The notes below the pieces were generated by a model. The model saw only the letters and a program-made list of their open reading frames with translations, searched no databases and was not told the DNA's origin. This document shows, one piece after another, positions 1-6,050 of a stretch of DNA of 7,206 nt. The stretch lies in NCBI GenBank assembly GCA_947629735.1, contig CANREX010000074.1:1-7206 (forward strand). The letters are read 5' to 3'. Each line of letters begins with the position of its first letter. The first letter of the stretch is position 1. A program made the position numbers and the translations under genes. The DNA comes from an uncultured Clostridia bacterium. Its GTDB lineage: Bacteria; Bacillota; Clostridia; Christensenellales; Borkfalkiaceae.

Positions 1-507
1 GTAGGTGGAAAACTTAAAGCCCTTCTGATAATCGAACTTCTCCACCGCCTTCATGAGCCCGAGGTTGCCCTCCTGAATGAGGTCGAGGAAGAGCATGCCC
101 CTGCCGACATACCTCTTGGCAATAGATACGACAAGCCTTAAATTTGCCTCCGAGAGCTGCTTTTTCGCCTCCTCGTCGCCTTCCTGCATGCGGCGGGCGA
201 GTTCGATTTCGTCCTCCGCGGAAAGAAGGGGAACTTTGCCTATCTCTTTGAGGTACATCTTCACGGGGTCGTCGAGACCTATATCGGAAAGCGCCTGCTC
301 GTAGAGTTCCTTATCCCTTTCCGCCTCGTCGATTATCTGAATACCCGCTTCGGCGATGGATTTGTACACGTAGTCCATCTGGGTGGGCGTCGTCTCGTAC
401 TTTTCCATGACGTCGCAGAGCGCGTTTGTGGTTATCGCGCCCTTTGACGAGTAGCTTTCGATAATCTGATGCAACACTTCGTTGAGTTTTTGCTCCGACA
501 GATTCAT
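1..507 (-). CDS. rpoD: RNA polymerase primary sigma factor (SigA/RpoD), N-terminal part, cut by window edge
   Basis: This is the housekeeping sigma factor, which directs core RNA polymerase to promoters. Only the first 169 residues are present; the rest lies beyond base 1. Residues 1-60 resemble the small helical region 1.1 (start MNLSEQKLNEVL). Region 1.2 begins near residue 79 (DDPVKMYLKEIGKVPLLS) and runs through RRMQEGDEEAKK. Region 2.1-2.3 begins near 119 with SEANLRLVVSIAKRYVGRG, followed by LFLDLIQEGNLGL and FDYQKGFKFSTY at the cut. Regions 1.1 and 1.2 are joined by a short linker without the large acidic insert of E. coli RpoD, as in Gram-positive SigA. The ATG follows the dnaG stop by one base and has a good GGAG seven bases upstream, so the start is firm. 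Near-perfect agreement with region 2 makes the identity secure. Promoter-reading regions 2.4 to 4 are not visible. Confidence 0.97.
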   Translation of the reverse strand, partial: MNLSEQKLNEVLHQIIESYSSKGAITTNALCDVMEKYETTPTQMDYVYKSIAEAGIQIIDEAERDKELYEQALSDIGLDDPVKMYLKEIGKVPLLSAEDEIELARRMQEGDEEAKKQLSEANLRLVVSIAKRYVGRGMLFLDLIQEGNLGLMKAVEKFDYQKGFKFSTY

Positions 508-508
508 A

Positions 509-2308
509 TTATTTCTCCGTTTTTATTTTATCTTTCTGTTTTGTCAATTCGTTTATGTTCGCCGCTATTTCCGCCCTTTCCTTTATGTCGTCTGCGGATA
601 ACAGCCGCTTCGTTTCCCTTTCGATCTTGCGGTTTATTTCGTGAAGTTTCAACTGCGTCACGCAGTCGTCGAAATATTTCGCCGCGACTTCGCCGCTTTC
701 GAACCCGAAACCTTCCGAATAATCGAGAATACGTTCGAGCTCCTCGTATTCGGGCGTGTTCGCGTCGAAAAATTCAAACAGCTCGGACAGCCTTATGTCC
801 TCTTCCATCAGCTTTTTGGAACGTATGTATTTTGCTATTATCGCGTGGATATCGTCCGAAAATACAATGTCCGAAATATCTTTGTCCTTGACGTAATCGG
901 CGGAAAAGAGGAAACTCGCCACGACGAAGCGCGAAGCCTTTTTTATGGCGTCCGCGACGTCCTTTTTCTTTTCGGGCTTGTCCCCGCCTTTCATGGCGGG
1001 CGGGGGCGGCTGGGGCTTGGATTCGAGATCTCTTTTCAACGATTCGTAGGAAATGCCCGTTTCGTTGCGCAGCGTTTTCAAAAGATCTTCCCTCTCCGTC
1101 TCGCTCTCCGCGCTCCTTATAATGGAAAGCGCTTCGCCTATGTATCTGCGCTTGTCCTCCGTCTTTTCCAGATCGTACGCGCCCTTTGCCGAGGCAAGTT
1201 TGTAATCTATCAAGGGCATAGCCCTATCGAGACATTTTCTGTACTCGTCCGCGCCCGATTTTTTTATGACGTCGTCGGGGTCGTAACCTTCGGGAAGGGG
1301 CACGACCTTTACGTTCAAGCCCTCGTCTTTCAATATATCAAGACCGCGCATATTGGCTTTCTGACCCGCGCTGTCGCCGTCGTAGCTTATCAAAACCGTA
1401 TCGGTATAGCGCTTGACGAGCCGCGCCTGATCCTGCGTGAGCGACGTGCCCATGCTCGCCACGACGTTTTTGAAGCCCGCCTGGTAGAGCGATATTACGT
1501 CCATGTAACCTTCTACCATTATGACTTCCGAAATAGCCGTGCTGCGCTTCAATTTCTTTAATAAATTTATGTTATATAGATTTTTGCGCTTGTTGAAAAT
1601 GAGCGTGTCGCGGGTGTTTACGTATTTTGCGAAATTCGCCTTTTTCAAAAGCCTCCCGCCGAAAGCTATAACTTCGTTATAGGCGTTGATTATGGGATAT
1701 ATTAGTCTGCCGCCCTGAGCATCGGTCAGCCTGCCGTCCGCTTCGTTTACAGTGCCGCTGTCGAGGATGTCCTGTTTGGAATACCCTTTTGCGAGCAGAA
1801 ATTTGGGCAAATCGGTGTAATTGAGGCTTGCGCCCAGCCCGAAAGTCCGAACGATATTTGCGGGAATTTTGCGGCTTAAAATGTATTCTATGTGGGCGTC
1901 CGCCTTGCCCGAATTGAGGTTGTTTAAATAAAAATGCGCGCAGTCGTTCAAAATGGCGAGGAGGGTGTCCTTCTTCCTCTTTTGCTCTGCCGTCTTGCGG
2001 GAATCGTCGTCGGAGAGAGGCACTTCCATGTTTGCCCTCGCCGCGAGCAACTTGACTGACTCGATGAAGTCCACGCTCTCCATTTCGGAGACGAAACGTA
2101 TGACGTCGCCCGACGCGCCGCAGCCGAAGCAATGATAAAACTGACCGCCCTCGTTTATCGCGAACGACGGGGTTTTTTCATGATGAAACGGGCAACAAGC
2201 CCAATAGCTTCCGCCCCGCTTTTCAAGGCTGAAATAGCCCCCGGCAACATCCACGATATTAACTTTTTCCTTTAAAGTCCTTAAAAATTCCTGGTCTATG
2301 CCGCTCAT
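509..2308 (-). CDS. dnaG: DNA primase
   Basis: DnaG makes the RNA primers for replication and is recruited by the replicative helicase. From the chosen ATG it has 599 residues. The N-terminal CHC2 zinc finger uses C39, H42, C60 and C63 (motifs CPFHHEKTPSF and FYHCFGCGASGD). The catalytic core carries RLIYPIINAYNEVIAFGGR near 201-219. The Toprim domain has VEGYMDV with E266, SYDGD with D310 and D312, and EGYDPDD with D343 and D345; these are the metal-binding acids, and their numbering nearly matches E. coli. A proline- and lysine-rich linker (about 431-450) leads to the helicase-binding C-terminal domain, which ends in charged helices. The ORF can be extended to a TTG at 2326, but that codon has no Shine-Dalgarno sequence. 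The ATG at 2308 has a GGCGGA three bases upstream and gives the usual family N-terminus. It sits between dgt and rpoD, the classical macromolecular-synthesis arrangement. Confidence 0.97.
   Translation of the reverse strand: MSGIDQEFLRTLKEKVNIVDVAGGYFSLEKRGGSYWACCPFHHEKTPSFAINEGGQFYHCFGCGASGDVIRFVSEMESVDFIESVKLLAARANMEVPLSDDDSRKTAEQKRKKDTLLAILNDCAHFYLNNLNSGKADAHIEYILSRKIPANIVRTFGLGASLNYTDLPKFLLAKGYSKQDILDSGTVNEADGRLTDAQGGRLIYPIINAYNEVIAFGGRLLKKANFAKYVNTRDTLIFNKRKNLYNINLLKKLKRSTAISEVIMVEGYMDVISLYQAGFKNVVASMGTSLTQDQARLVKRYTDTVLISYDGDSAGQKANMRGLDILKDEGLNVKVVPLPEGYDPDDVIKKSGADEYRKCLDRAMPLIDYKLASAKGAYDLEKTEDKRRYIGEALSIIRSAESETEREDLLKTLRNETGISYESLKRDLESKPQPPPPAMKGGDKPEKKKDVADAIKKASRFVVASFLFSADYVKDKDISDIVFSDDIHAIIAKYIRSKKLMEEDIRLSELFEFFDANTPEYEELERILDYSEGFGFESGEVAAKYFDDCVTQLKLHEINRKIERETKRLLSADDIKERAEIAANINELTKQKDKIKTEK
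515..518 (-). promoter_or_regulatory. Ribosome-binding site of rpoD, inside the end of dnaG
   Basis: On the minus strand GGAG lies seven bases before the rpoD ATG. It overlaps the last sense codons of dnaG (ACG GAG AAA TAA), and the two reading frames are one base apart. Ribosomes finishing dnaG therefore end on top of the rpoD initiation site, which suggests translational coupling. This site fixes the rpoD start. Confidence 0.75.
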
Positions 2309-2356
2309 TTTTCCGCCGCGCGACAACCGCTTGTTTGCTGCCGCTTATTTATGCCG

Positions 2357-2375
2357 AACCGCCGATTTTGCGGTT
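2357..2375 (-). other. Stem-loop in the dgt-dnaG gap
   Basis: AACCGC and GCGGTT form a perfect 6-bp stem around a 7-base loop in the 86-base gap between dgt and dnaG. In the direction of transcription no run of U follows, so it is not a standard intrinsic terminator. It could slow RNA decay, serve as a processing site, or be incidental. The same gap holds two imperfect copies of CCGCTTRTTT on the plus strand (2327-2336 and 2341-2350), just before the dnaG start. No function can be assigned from sequence. Confidence 0.35.
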
Positions 2376-2394
2376 TGTTTATTGTTTTGATTGT

Positions 2395-3426
2395 TTAACT
2401 GTTTAATTCGTCGATAAAAGTCCAGCCGCCTGGCACGAAAAGCGCGTTGAACGTATACACGGCGTATCTGTCCGTCATCGAGGAGAGATAATCGCAAACG
2501 ACCTGTTCTGTCGGGAAGCGTTCGCAGAGGTCTACAAACGTCTTCGGGAGTTTTTCGGGGTGCTTGTTGAAATACTCGTACATTGCGGAAATCATGCGCT
2601 CCGCTTTTTCCTCTTCGCCGCGCGCGTACTTTGTGCGGTAGACCCTGTCAAACATAAACTTGCGCAGCTTTTCGCTTGCGGAAAACACCTCTTCGTCCAT
2701 CTCGACCTGCGGCTTGCCCGCGCTGTTTTCATAGACCGATTTTATCGCGGTGTTTATCCTCTCGCGAGAGGTTGCGCCCAATACTTTGACGACATCTTCG
2801 GGGACGTCCGATTGCTGCAATATCCCCGCCCTTATGGCGTCGTTCAAATCGTGATTTATGTATGCGATTCTGTCCGCGACATTTACGCACATGCCTTCCA
2901 GCGTGCACGGTTTCAAGCCCATTTTGTGGTTGAGTATGCCGTCGCGCACTTCCTTTGTGAGGTTGAGCCCCTTGCCGTCCTTTTCGAGCGTTTCCACCAC
3001 CCTTACGGACTGTTCGTTATGCCGAAAACCCGTCGGGGAGAGCTTGGAAAGTATCCTTTCGCCGCTGTGTCCGAAGGGCGTGTGACCGAGATCGTGTCCG
3101 AGTGCGATAGCTTCCGTCAAATCTTCGTTGAGGCTTAGGGCGCGGGCGAGCGAACGGGCTATCTGCGCGACGTCCAACGTGTGCGTTAAGCGGGTGACGT
3201 AGTGATCTCCCTCGGGGGAAAAGAACACCTGCGTCTTGTTTTTGAGCCGAACGAACGCCTTGCAGTAAATTATTCTGTCCCTGTCGCGCTGATATTCGGT
3301 GCGCATTTCGCAAGGCTCTTCCCATACGTCCCTGCCGAGCGTATCTTCCGATTTCGCGGCGTAGGGCGAGAGAAAAGCGCGCTCTATCGCATACGTTTTT
3401 TCTCTGATGTTAGTGTATTTTTCCAT
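2395..3426 (-). CDS. dgt: HD-domain dGTP triphosphohydrolase-like protein
   Basis: This 343-residue protein belongs to the short bacterial dGTPase-like family, whose members hydrolyse deoxynucleoside triphosphates to the nucleoside and tripolyphosphate. The N-terminus shows the family pattern (FLSPYAAKS near 19, then RTEYQRDRDRIIYCKAF near 42). The HD metal site is complete: H82 in TRLTHTLDVAQIARSLARAL, H111-D112 in IALGHDLGHTPFGH, and D185 in NVADRIAYINHDLNDA. The C-terminal YRTKYARGEEEKAERMI segment is also typical. Length is normal. It begins the dgt-dnaG-rpoD block, an order common in Clostridia, and would link dNTP pool control to replication and transcription genes. The ATG is preceded directly by an in-frame TAG, so no longer form is possible, yet there is no clear Shine-Dalgarno sequence. 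Substrate preference (dGTP or other dNTPs) cannot be read from sequence; family membership is secure. Confidence 0.94.
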   Translation of the reverse strand: MEKYTNIREKTYAIERAFLSPYAAKSEDTLGRDVWEEPCEMRTEYQRDRDRIIYCKAFVRLKNKTQVFFSPEGDHYVTRLTHTLDVAQIARSLARALSLNEDLTEAIALGHDLGHTPFGHSGERILSKLSPTGFRHNEQSVRVVETLEKDGKGLNLTKEVRDGILNHKMGLKPCTLEGMCVNVADRIAYINHDLNDAIRAGILQQSDVPEDVVKVLGATSRERINTAIKSVYENSAGKPQVEMDEEVFSASEKLRKFMFDRVYRTKYARGEEEKAERMISAMYEYFNKHPEKLPKTFVDLCERFPTEQVVCDYLSSMTDRYAVYTFNALFVPGGWTFIDELNS

Positions 3427-3498
3427 TTTCTACAATAATAATTACGATTTTTTATGCCCGTTTTCCTTTATTTTTGTCGCTTTTTAAATTTGATAATT

Positions 3499-3540
3499 TG
3501 TCAAAACGCGATTTATTTTGCGAAAACGCTTGTTTTGCAA
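3499..3540 (-). promoter_or_regulatory. Candidate promoter region for dgt-dnaG-rpoD
   Basis: This AT-rich stretch lies upstream of dgt, after the preceding operon ends. A consensus -35 hexamer TTGACA reads on the minus strand at 3499-3504, but no good -10 follows at 16 to 18 bases. A second candidate is TTGCAA (3535-3540) with AATAAA (3512-3517) at a 17-base spacing; each box matches four of six consensus positions. A promoter is expected here from gene layout, but neither candidate is strong. Confidence 0.3.
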
Positions 3541-3548
3541 GTTAACTT
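3539..3548. repeat. Perfect 10-bp palindrome AAGTTAACTT
   Basis: A perfect palindrome without a loop, in the spacer between the two operons and next to the TTGCAA promoter candidate. Loopless palindromes fit a dimeric regulator site better than an RNA hairpin. In AT-rich DNA it could also arise by chance. Confidence 0.3.
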
Positions 3549-3553
3549 ATTTT

Positions 3554-3577
3554 AAAAGCTCGCCTAATTAGCGAAGC
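3554..3577 (-). terminator. Candidate intrinsic terminator after the shikimate operon
   Basis: In the direction of transcription, 21 bases past the dehydrogenase stop codon, GCTTCGC and GCGAGC pair as a 6-bp GC-rich stem with one bulged T and a 7-base loop. TTTT and then AAAATAAG follow. The short stem and short U run make it a weak terminator, so some read-through into dgt is likely. Its position between two gene blocks supports the call. Confidence 0.42.
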
Positions 3578-3583
3578 CGCCTA

Positions 3584-3593
3584 TTTAGCTAAA
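3584..3593. repeat. Perfect 10-bp palindrome TTTAGCTAAA
   Basis: A second perfect loopless palindrome, 5 bases past the dehydrogenase stop codon. Its centre is 45 bp from that of AAGTTAACTT. The two sequences differ, so they are not copies of one operator. They may be binding sites or chance palindromes. Confidence 0.25.
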
Positions 3594-3598
3594 CCGAT

Positions 3599-4324
3599 TT
3601 ATTTTGCGAAACCGCCGCCGACGGAGAGCACCTCTCCCGTCACATACTGGTTTTCCGCGAGATACAAGCAAGCCTTGGCGACGTCCTCTCCCGTTCCCAA
3701 ACGCCCCAATGGAATCTGAGAAATGAGATCTTCCATTTCGACTTCCGAAAGGTGGGAATTCATATCCGTATCGATAACTCCCGGGGAAACGCAATTTACG
3801 CGCACGAACGATGGCGCGAGCTCCTTGGCAAGGGCCTTTGTAAACGCGATAACGCCACCCTTCGAAGCGGAATAGGCGACTTCGCAGCTTGCGCCGACCT
3901 CTCCCCAAATAGAAGCAACGTTTATGATGCTGCCGCCGCCCGAACAAATCATATTGTCGGCGACCTCTCTGCAACAGAGAAACACGCCCTTTAAGTTTAC
4001 GCCCAAGACGTTTTCCCAATCGGACAGCGTCGTATCCTGCACCACCCGCACAAGCGATATGCCCGCGTTGTTGACAAGGACGTCGATTTTGCCGTAAATG
4101 CGAAAAACCTCTTTGAACATCTCCCTAACCTGTTCTTCGTCGGAGACGTCCGCCCGCATGAGCACGGGGCAATAGCCTTGCATGTTGAATTCCGATTGGG
4201 TAGCGAGCGCGCTGTCCTCGTCGCGGGAATAATTTAAAATAACTTCGTAGCCGTGCTGCAAAAATTCCTGAGCGACGGCTTTGCCTATTCCCTTTGTGCC
4301 GCCCGTAATAAGCGCGGTTTTCAT
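3599..4324 (-). CDS. FabG-like short-chain dehydrogenase/reductase
   Basis: A 241-residue classical SDR, probably an NADP(H)-dependent carbonyl reductase. The Rossmann motif TGGTKGIG is at 8-14 and NNAG at 85-88. The catalytic tetrad is complete: N110, S138 (NVAS), and Y151 and K155 (YSASK). The C-terminus has PGVIDTDM and VTGEVLSVGGGF, typical of 3-oxoacyl-ACP reductase FabG. Serine and arginine after strand 2 (NYSRD) suggest NADP(H). Its ATG overlaps the aroK stop (ATGA), with AAGGGG about nine bases upstream, so it is the last gene of the shikimate operon. No fatty-acid genes are nearby, so a FabG role in lipid synthesis is uncertain; many SDRs with this signature act on other substrates. 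Family assignment is firm, substrate unknown. Its GC content returns to about 55%, unlike adjacent aroK. Confidence 0.92.
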   Translation of the reverse strand: MKTALITGGTKGIGKAVAQEFLQHGYEVILNYSRDEDSALATQSEFNMQGYCPVLMRADVSDEEQVREMFKEVFRIYGKIDVLVNNAGISLVRVVQDTTLSDWENVLGVNLKGVFLCCREVADNMICSGGGSIINVASIWGEVGASCEVAYSASKGGVIAFTKALAKELAPSFVRVNCVSPGVIDTDMNSHLSEVEMEDLISQIPLGRLGTGEDVAKACLYLAENQYVTGEVLSVGGGFAK

Positions 4325-4830
4325 ATTTTCAATCCCCTTACAATTTCACAGATTTTTTCACAAGTCTGCCCGATAGTACAGCCGTCGGTATCCACGATAA
4401 AATCGGCTGCACGCTCGTAAATCGGACTTCGTTTTGTCAAAATTTCACATACTCTGTCACGCATAGTACCATTCAAAAGCGGTCTATTAGTACTATTTTT
4501 GAGCCTTTTTAACAGATTTTCCTCGTTTGCGCGCAGATAAATGATTTTTGAGCTGCCTTTTAAAATATTCACGTTTTCGCTTGAAAGGACTGCTCCTCCG
4601 CCCAATGCGATGACCGCGCCCGTATCCTTTTTGCAATATTTTGCGATGACGGAGGCTTCCAATTCACGAAAATATCCCTCTCCGCGCTCTTTGAAAATAT
4701 CGGAAATAGCGCCGTAGTTTTCCTCTATGATTTTATCGGTATCGACGAGCGGGCGGCGCAATTTTTGAGATAATTCTATCGCGGTGGATGTCTTTCCGCA
4801 CCCCATCATTCCGCACAGGGCAATATTCAT
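4321..4830 (-). CDS. aroK: Shikimate kinase
   Basis: This 169-residue P-loop kinase transfers phosphate from ATP to the 3-hydroxyl of shikimate. Walker A is GMMGCGKT (7-14). Shikimate-binding residues are visible: D30 and D32 in LVDTD, R55 in YFRELE, GGG at 77-79, and R116 in the lid motif NRPLL. R140 lies in the YERAAD motif. Length is normal. It begins 12 bases after the aroQ stop, with AAAGGCGG as a plausible ribosome-binding site, and its stop overlaps the next gene. It is oddly AT-rich: I count 222 G or C in 510 bases (43.5%), against about 55% in sampled 60-base blocks of both neighbours. Codons such as AGT, ACT, AGA, GGT and GTA are frequent near residues 112-128. Seven cysteines are also present. 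Identity is secure; the composition hints at a different origin or history. Confidence 0.96.
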   Translation of the reverse strand: MNIALCGMMGCGKTSTAIELSQKLRRPLVDTDKIIEENYGAISDIFKERGEGYFRELEASVIAKYCKKDTGAVIALGGGAVLSSENVNILKGSSKIIYLRANEENLLKRLKNSTNRPLLNGTMRDRVCEILTKRSPIYERAADFIVDTDGCTIGQTCEKICEIVRGLKI

Positions 4831-4842
4831 AAACTACCGCCT

Positions 4843-5253
4843 TTACAGCTTGAAACTTTCCGCAGCGAGGATATAGCTGTTTTTGCCGAAGCCGCAGATT
4901 ACGCCCTTGCAGACTTCCGAAATTACCGATTTGCTCCTGAACTCTTCGCGGGCGTGCACGTTGGACATATGCACCTCCACTACGGGAATCTGAATCGAAG
5001 CTATCGCGTCGCGAATCGCCAGACTGTAATGCGTGTACGCGCCCGCGTTGAGAATAATCGCGTCGGCTTTCGCCTGCTGAATTGCGGTGCAAATTTCACC
5101 CTCGCAGTTGCTCTGGTAGAATTCGCACTCGTCGCCCTTGAAGTGCTCGGCGATGTCCGCGTTGATTTCCTCCAAGGTCTGCGTTCCGTACACCGATTTT
5201 TCCCTCTTGCCCGTCAAATTGAGATTGACGCCGTTGATAAACAAAAATTTCAT
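4843..5253 (-). CDS. aroQ: 3-dehydroquinate dehydratase, type II
   Basis: Type II dehydroquinase removes water from 3-dehydroquinate to give 3-dehydroshikimate, usually as a dodecamer. Its 136 residues are slightly fewer than the usual 140-150. The N-terminus is INGVNLNLTGKRE, with active-site R17 and Y22 (SVYG) on the lid loop. NAGAYTHYSLAIRDAI carries N69, H75 and R81. EVHMSNVHAREEFR carries E93, H95, R102 and R106, and the S of the following SKSVIS. The family lid motif is commonly REPxxYG, but here it reads REKSVYG, with lysine in place of proline. NPGAYTH is likewise NAGAYTH. All residues I recognise as catalytic are kept, so activity is expected. Its ATG overlaps the aroE stop (ATGA), and AGAGG lies about 11 bases upstream. 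It follows aroE and precedes aroK. Confidence 0.96.
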   Translation of the reverse strand: MKFLFINGVNLNLTGKREKSVYGTQTLEEINADIAEHFKGDECEFYQSNCEGEICTAIQQAKADAIILNAGAYTHYSLAIRDAIASIQIPVVEVHMSNVHAREEFRSKSVISEVCKGVICGFGKNSYILAAESFKL

Positions 5254-6050
5254 CGCGATATTTCCTCTCCGTATTTTTTATAAAGGCGAATCGCCTGCTC
5301 CTCGTCCTCTTTTATGCCGAAGAACACGCAGTCCGCGTAGTACGCCTGATAGAACAGCATCGAAAAGCCGTTCACGATTTTTTTGCCGAGCCCTTCGGCA
5401 ATTTTCAAAAATTCGCTCTTTTCGGGCTTGTAAATCAAGTCTACCGCCGTGCCGCAATCACTTAGAATTTGCGGCGGGACGGGTGATTTCCCCTCGCTTT
5501 CGTGCATGCCGACGCCCGTCGCGTTGACTATGATGTCGTAATATTTATCGCAAGGTTCGCTCAAAGCGCGCACGCCGAACTCACTTTGCAGTGCCTCCGC
5601 TTTTGCGTACGTGCGGTTGTAGACGTCCACTTGCGCGCCCGCGTCCAATAACTTTTTGGCTGCGCTCCTCCCCGCGCCGCCCGCGCCCAACACGAGCGCA
5701 CTTTTCCCGCTCGTCCGAACGCCGTTTGCGGCAAGCATCATCATAAACCCCAAGCCGTCGGTGTTGTAGCCGCGCAAGCTGTTGCAGTTTACGGTGTTAA
5801 CCGCGCCGAAAGTCGCCGCGTCGCCCTCCAACGCCGTAAGGTGTGGAATTATGCCGAGTTTATAGGGAATTGTGACGTTTAAGCCGTCGTATTCGCTCAA
5901 CATGCCGTCAATCTTCCGCTCGAAGTCGCTTTCGGGTATGCTTATGCGCTCGTACGAGACCTCTTTTCCGAGCTCTGCGGCTATGAATTTGTGTATGGGC
6001 GGGCTCGCCGATTGCGAGACGTCTCTGCCGATTACACCAAGTTTTATCAT
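5250..6050 (-). CDS. aroE: Shikimate dehydrogenase (NADP+)
   Basis: AroE reduces 3-dehydroshikimate to shikimate. Its 266 residues match the family. The shikimate-binding half has SQSASPPIH with S14 and S16, then NVTIPYK with catalytic K64, AVNTV at 83-87, and GYNTDGLGF with catalytic D98. The cofactor half has the Rossmann glycine loop LGAGGAG (121-127), the NRT motif at 145-147 typical of NADP binding, NATGVGM near 176-182, and VDLIYKPEKSEFL. NGFSMLFYQA near 227-236 holds the substrate-contacting glutamine Q235. The residue after the first-motif histidine is lysine (HK), where HN is common and E. coli has HQ; this is unlikely to matter. The start overlaps the aroB stop by ATGA and has AAGGGG seven bases upstream. 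It lies between aroB and aroQ, matching consecutive pathway steps. Confidence 0.97.
   Translation of the reverse strand: MIKLGVIGRDVSQSASPPIHKFIAAELGKEVSYERISIPESDFERKIDGMLSEYDGLNVTIPYKLGIIPHLTALEGDAATFGAVNTVNCNSLRGYNTDGLGFMMMLAANGVRTSGKSALVLGAGGAGRSAAKKLLDAGAQVDVYNRTYAKAEALQSEFGVRALSEPCDKYYDIIVNATGVGMHESEGKSPVPPQILSDCGTAVDLIYKPEKSEFLKIAEGLGKKIVNGFSMLFYQAYYADCVFFGIKEDEEQAIRLYKKYGEEISR

Noticed and set aside
469..891. 140-codon plus-strand frame across the dnaG-rpoD junction
   Set aside because: It is antisense to both genes, low in recognisable structure and without a ribosome-binding site.
641..1561. 306-codon open frame on the plus strand opposite dnaG
   Set aside because: It is antisense to the well-supported primase core, has no recognisable domain and shows odd composition rich in F, R and V. 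Codon bias in the real gene keeps the opposite frame open.
2560..3138. 192-codon open frame on the plus strand opposite dgt
   Set aside because: It is antisense to the conserved HD domain and shows no family motif. It is a shadow of the dgt codon pattern.
3454..3555. 33-codon hydrophobic open frame on the plus strand in the inter-operon spacer (starts MPVFLYFCRF)
   Set aside because: There is no Shine-Dalgarno sequence before the ATG. T-rich codons naturally encode F, L and I, so the hydrophobic look is expected by chance. It also runs against all other genes.
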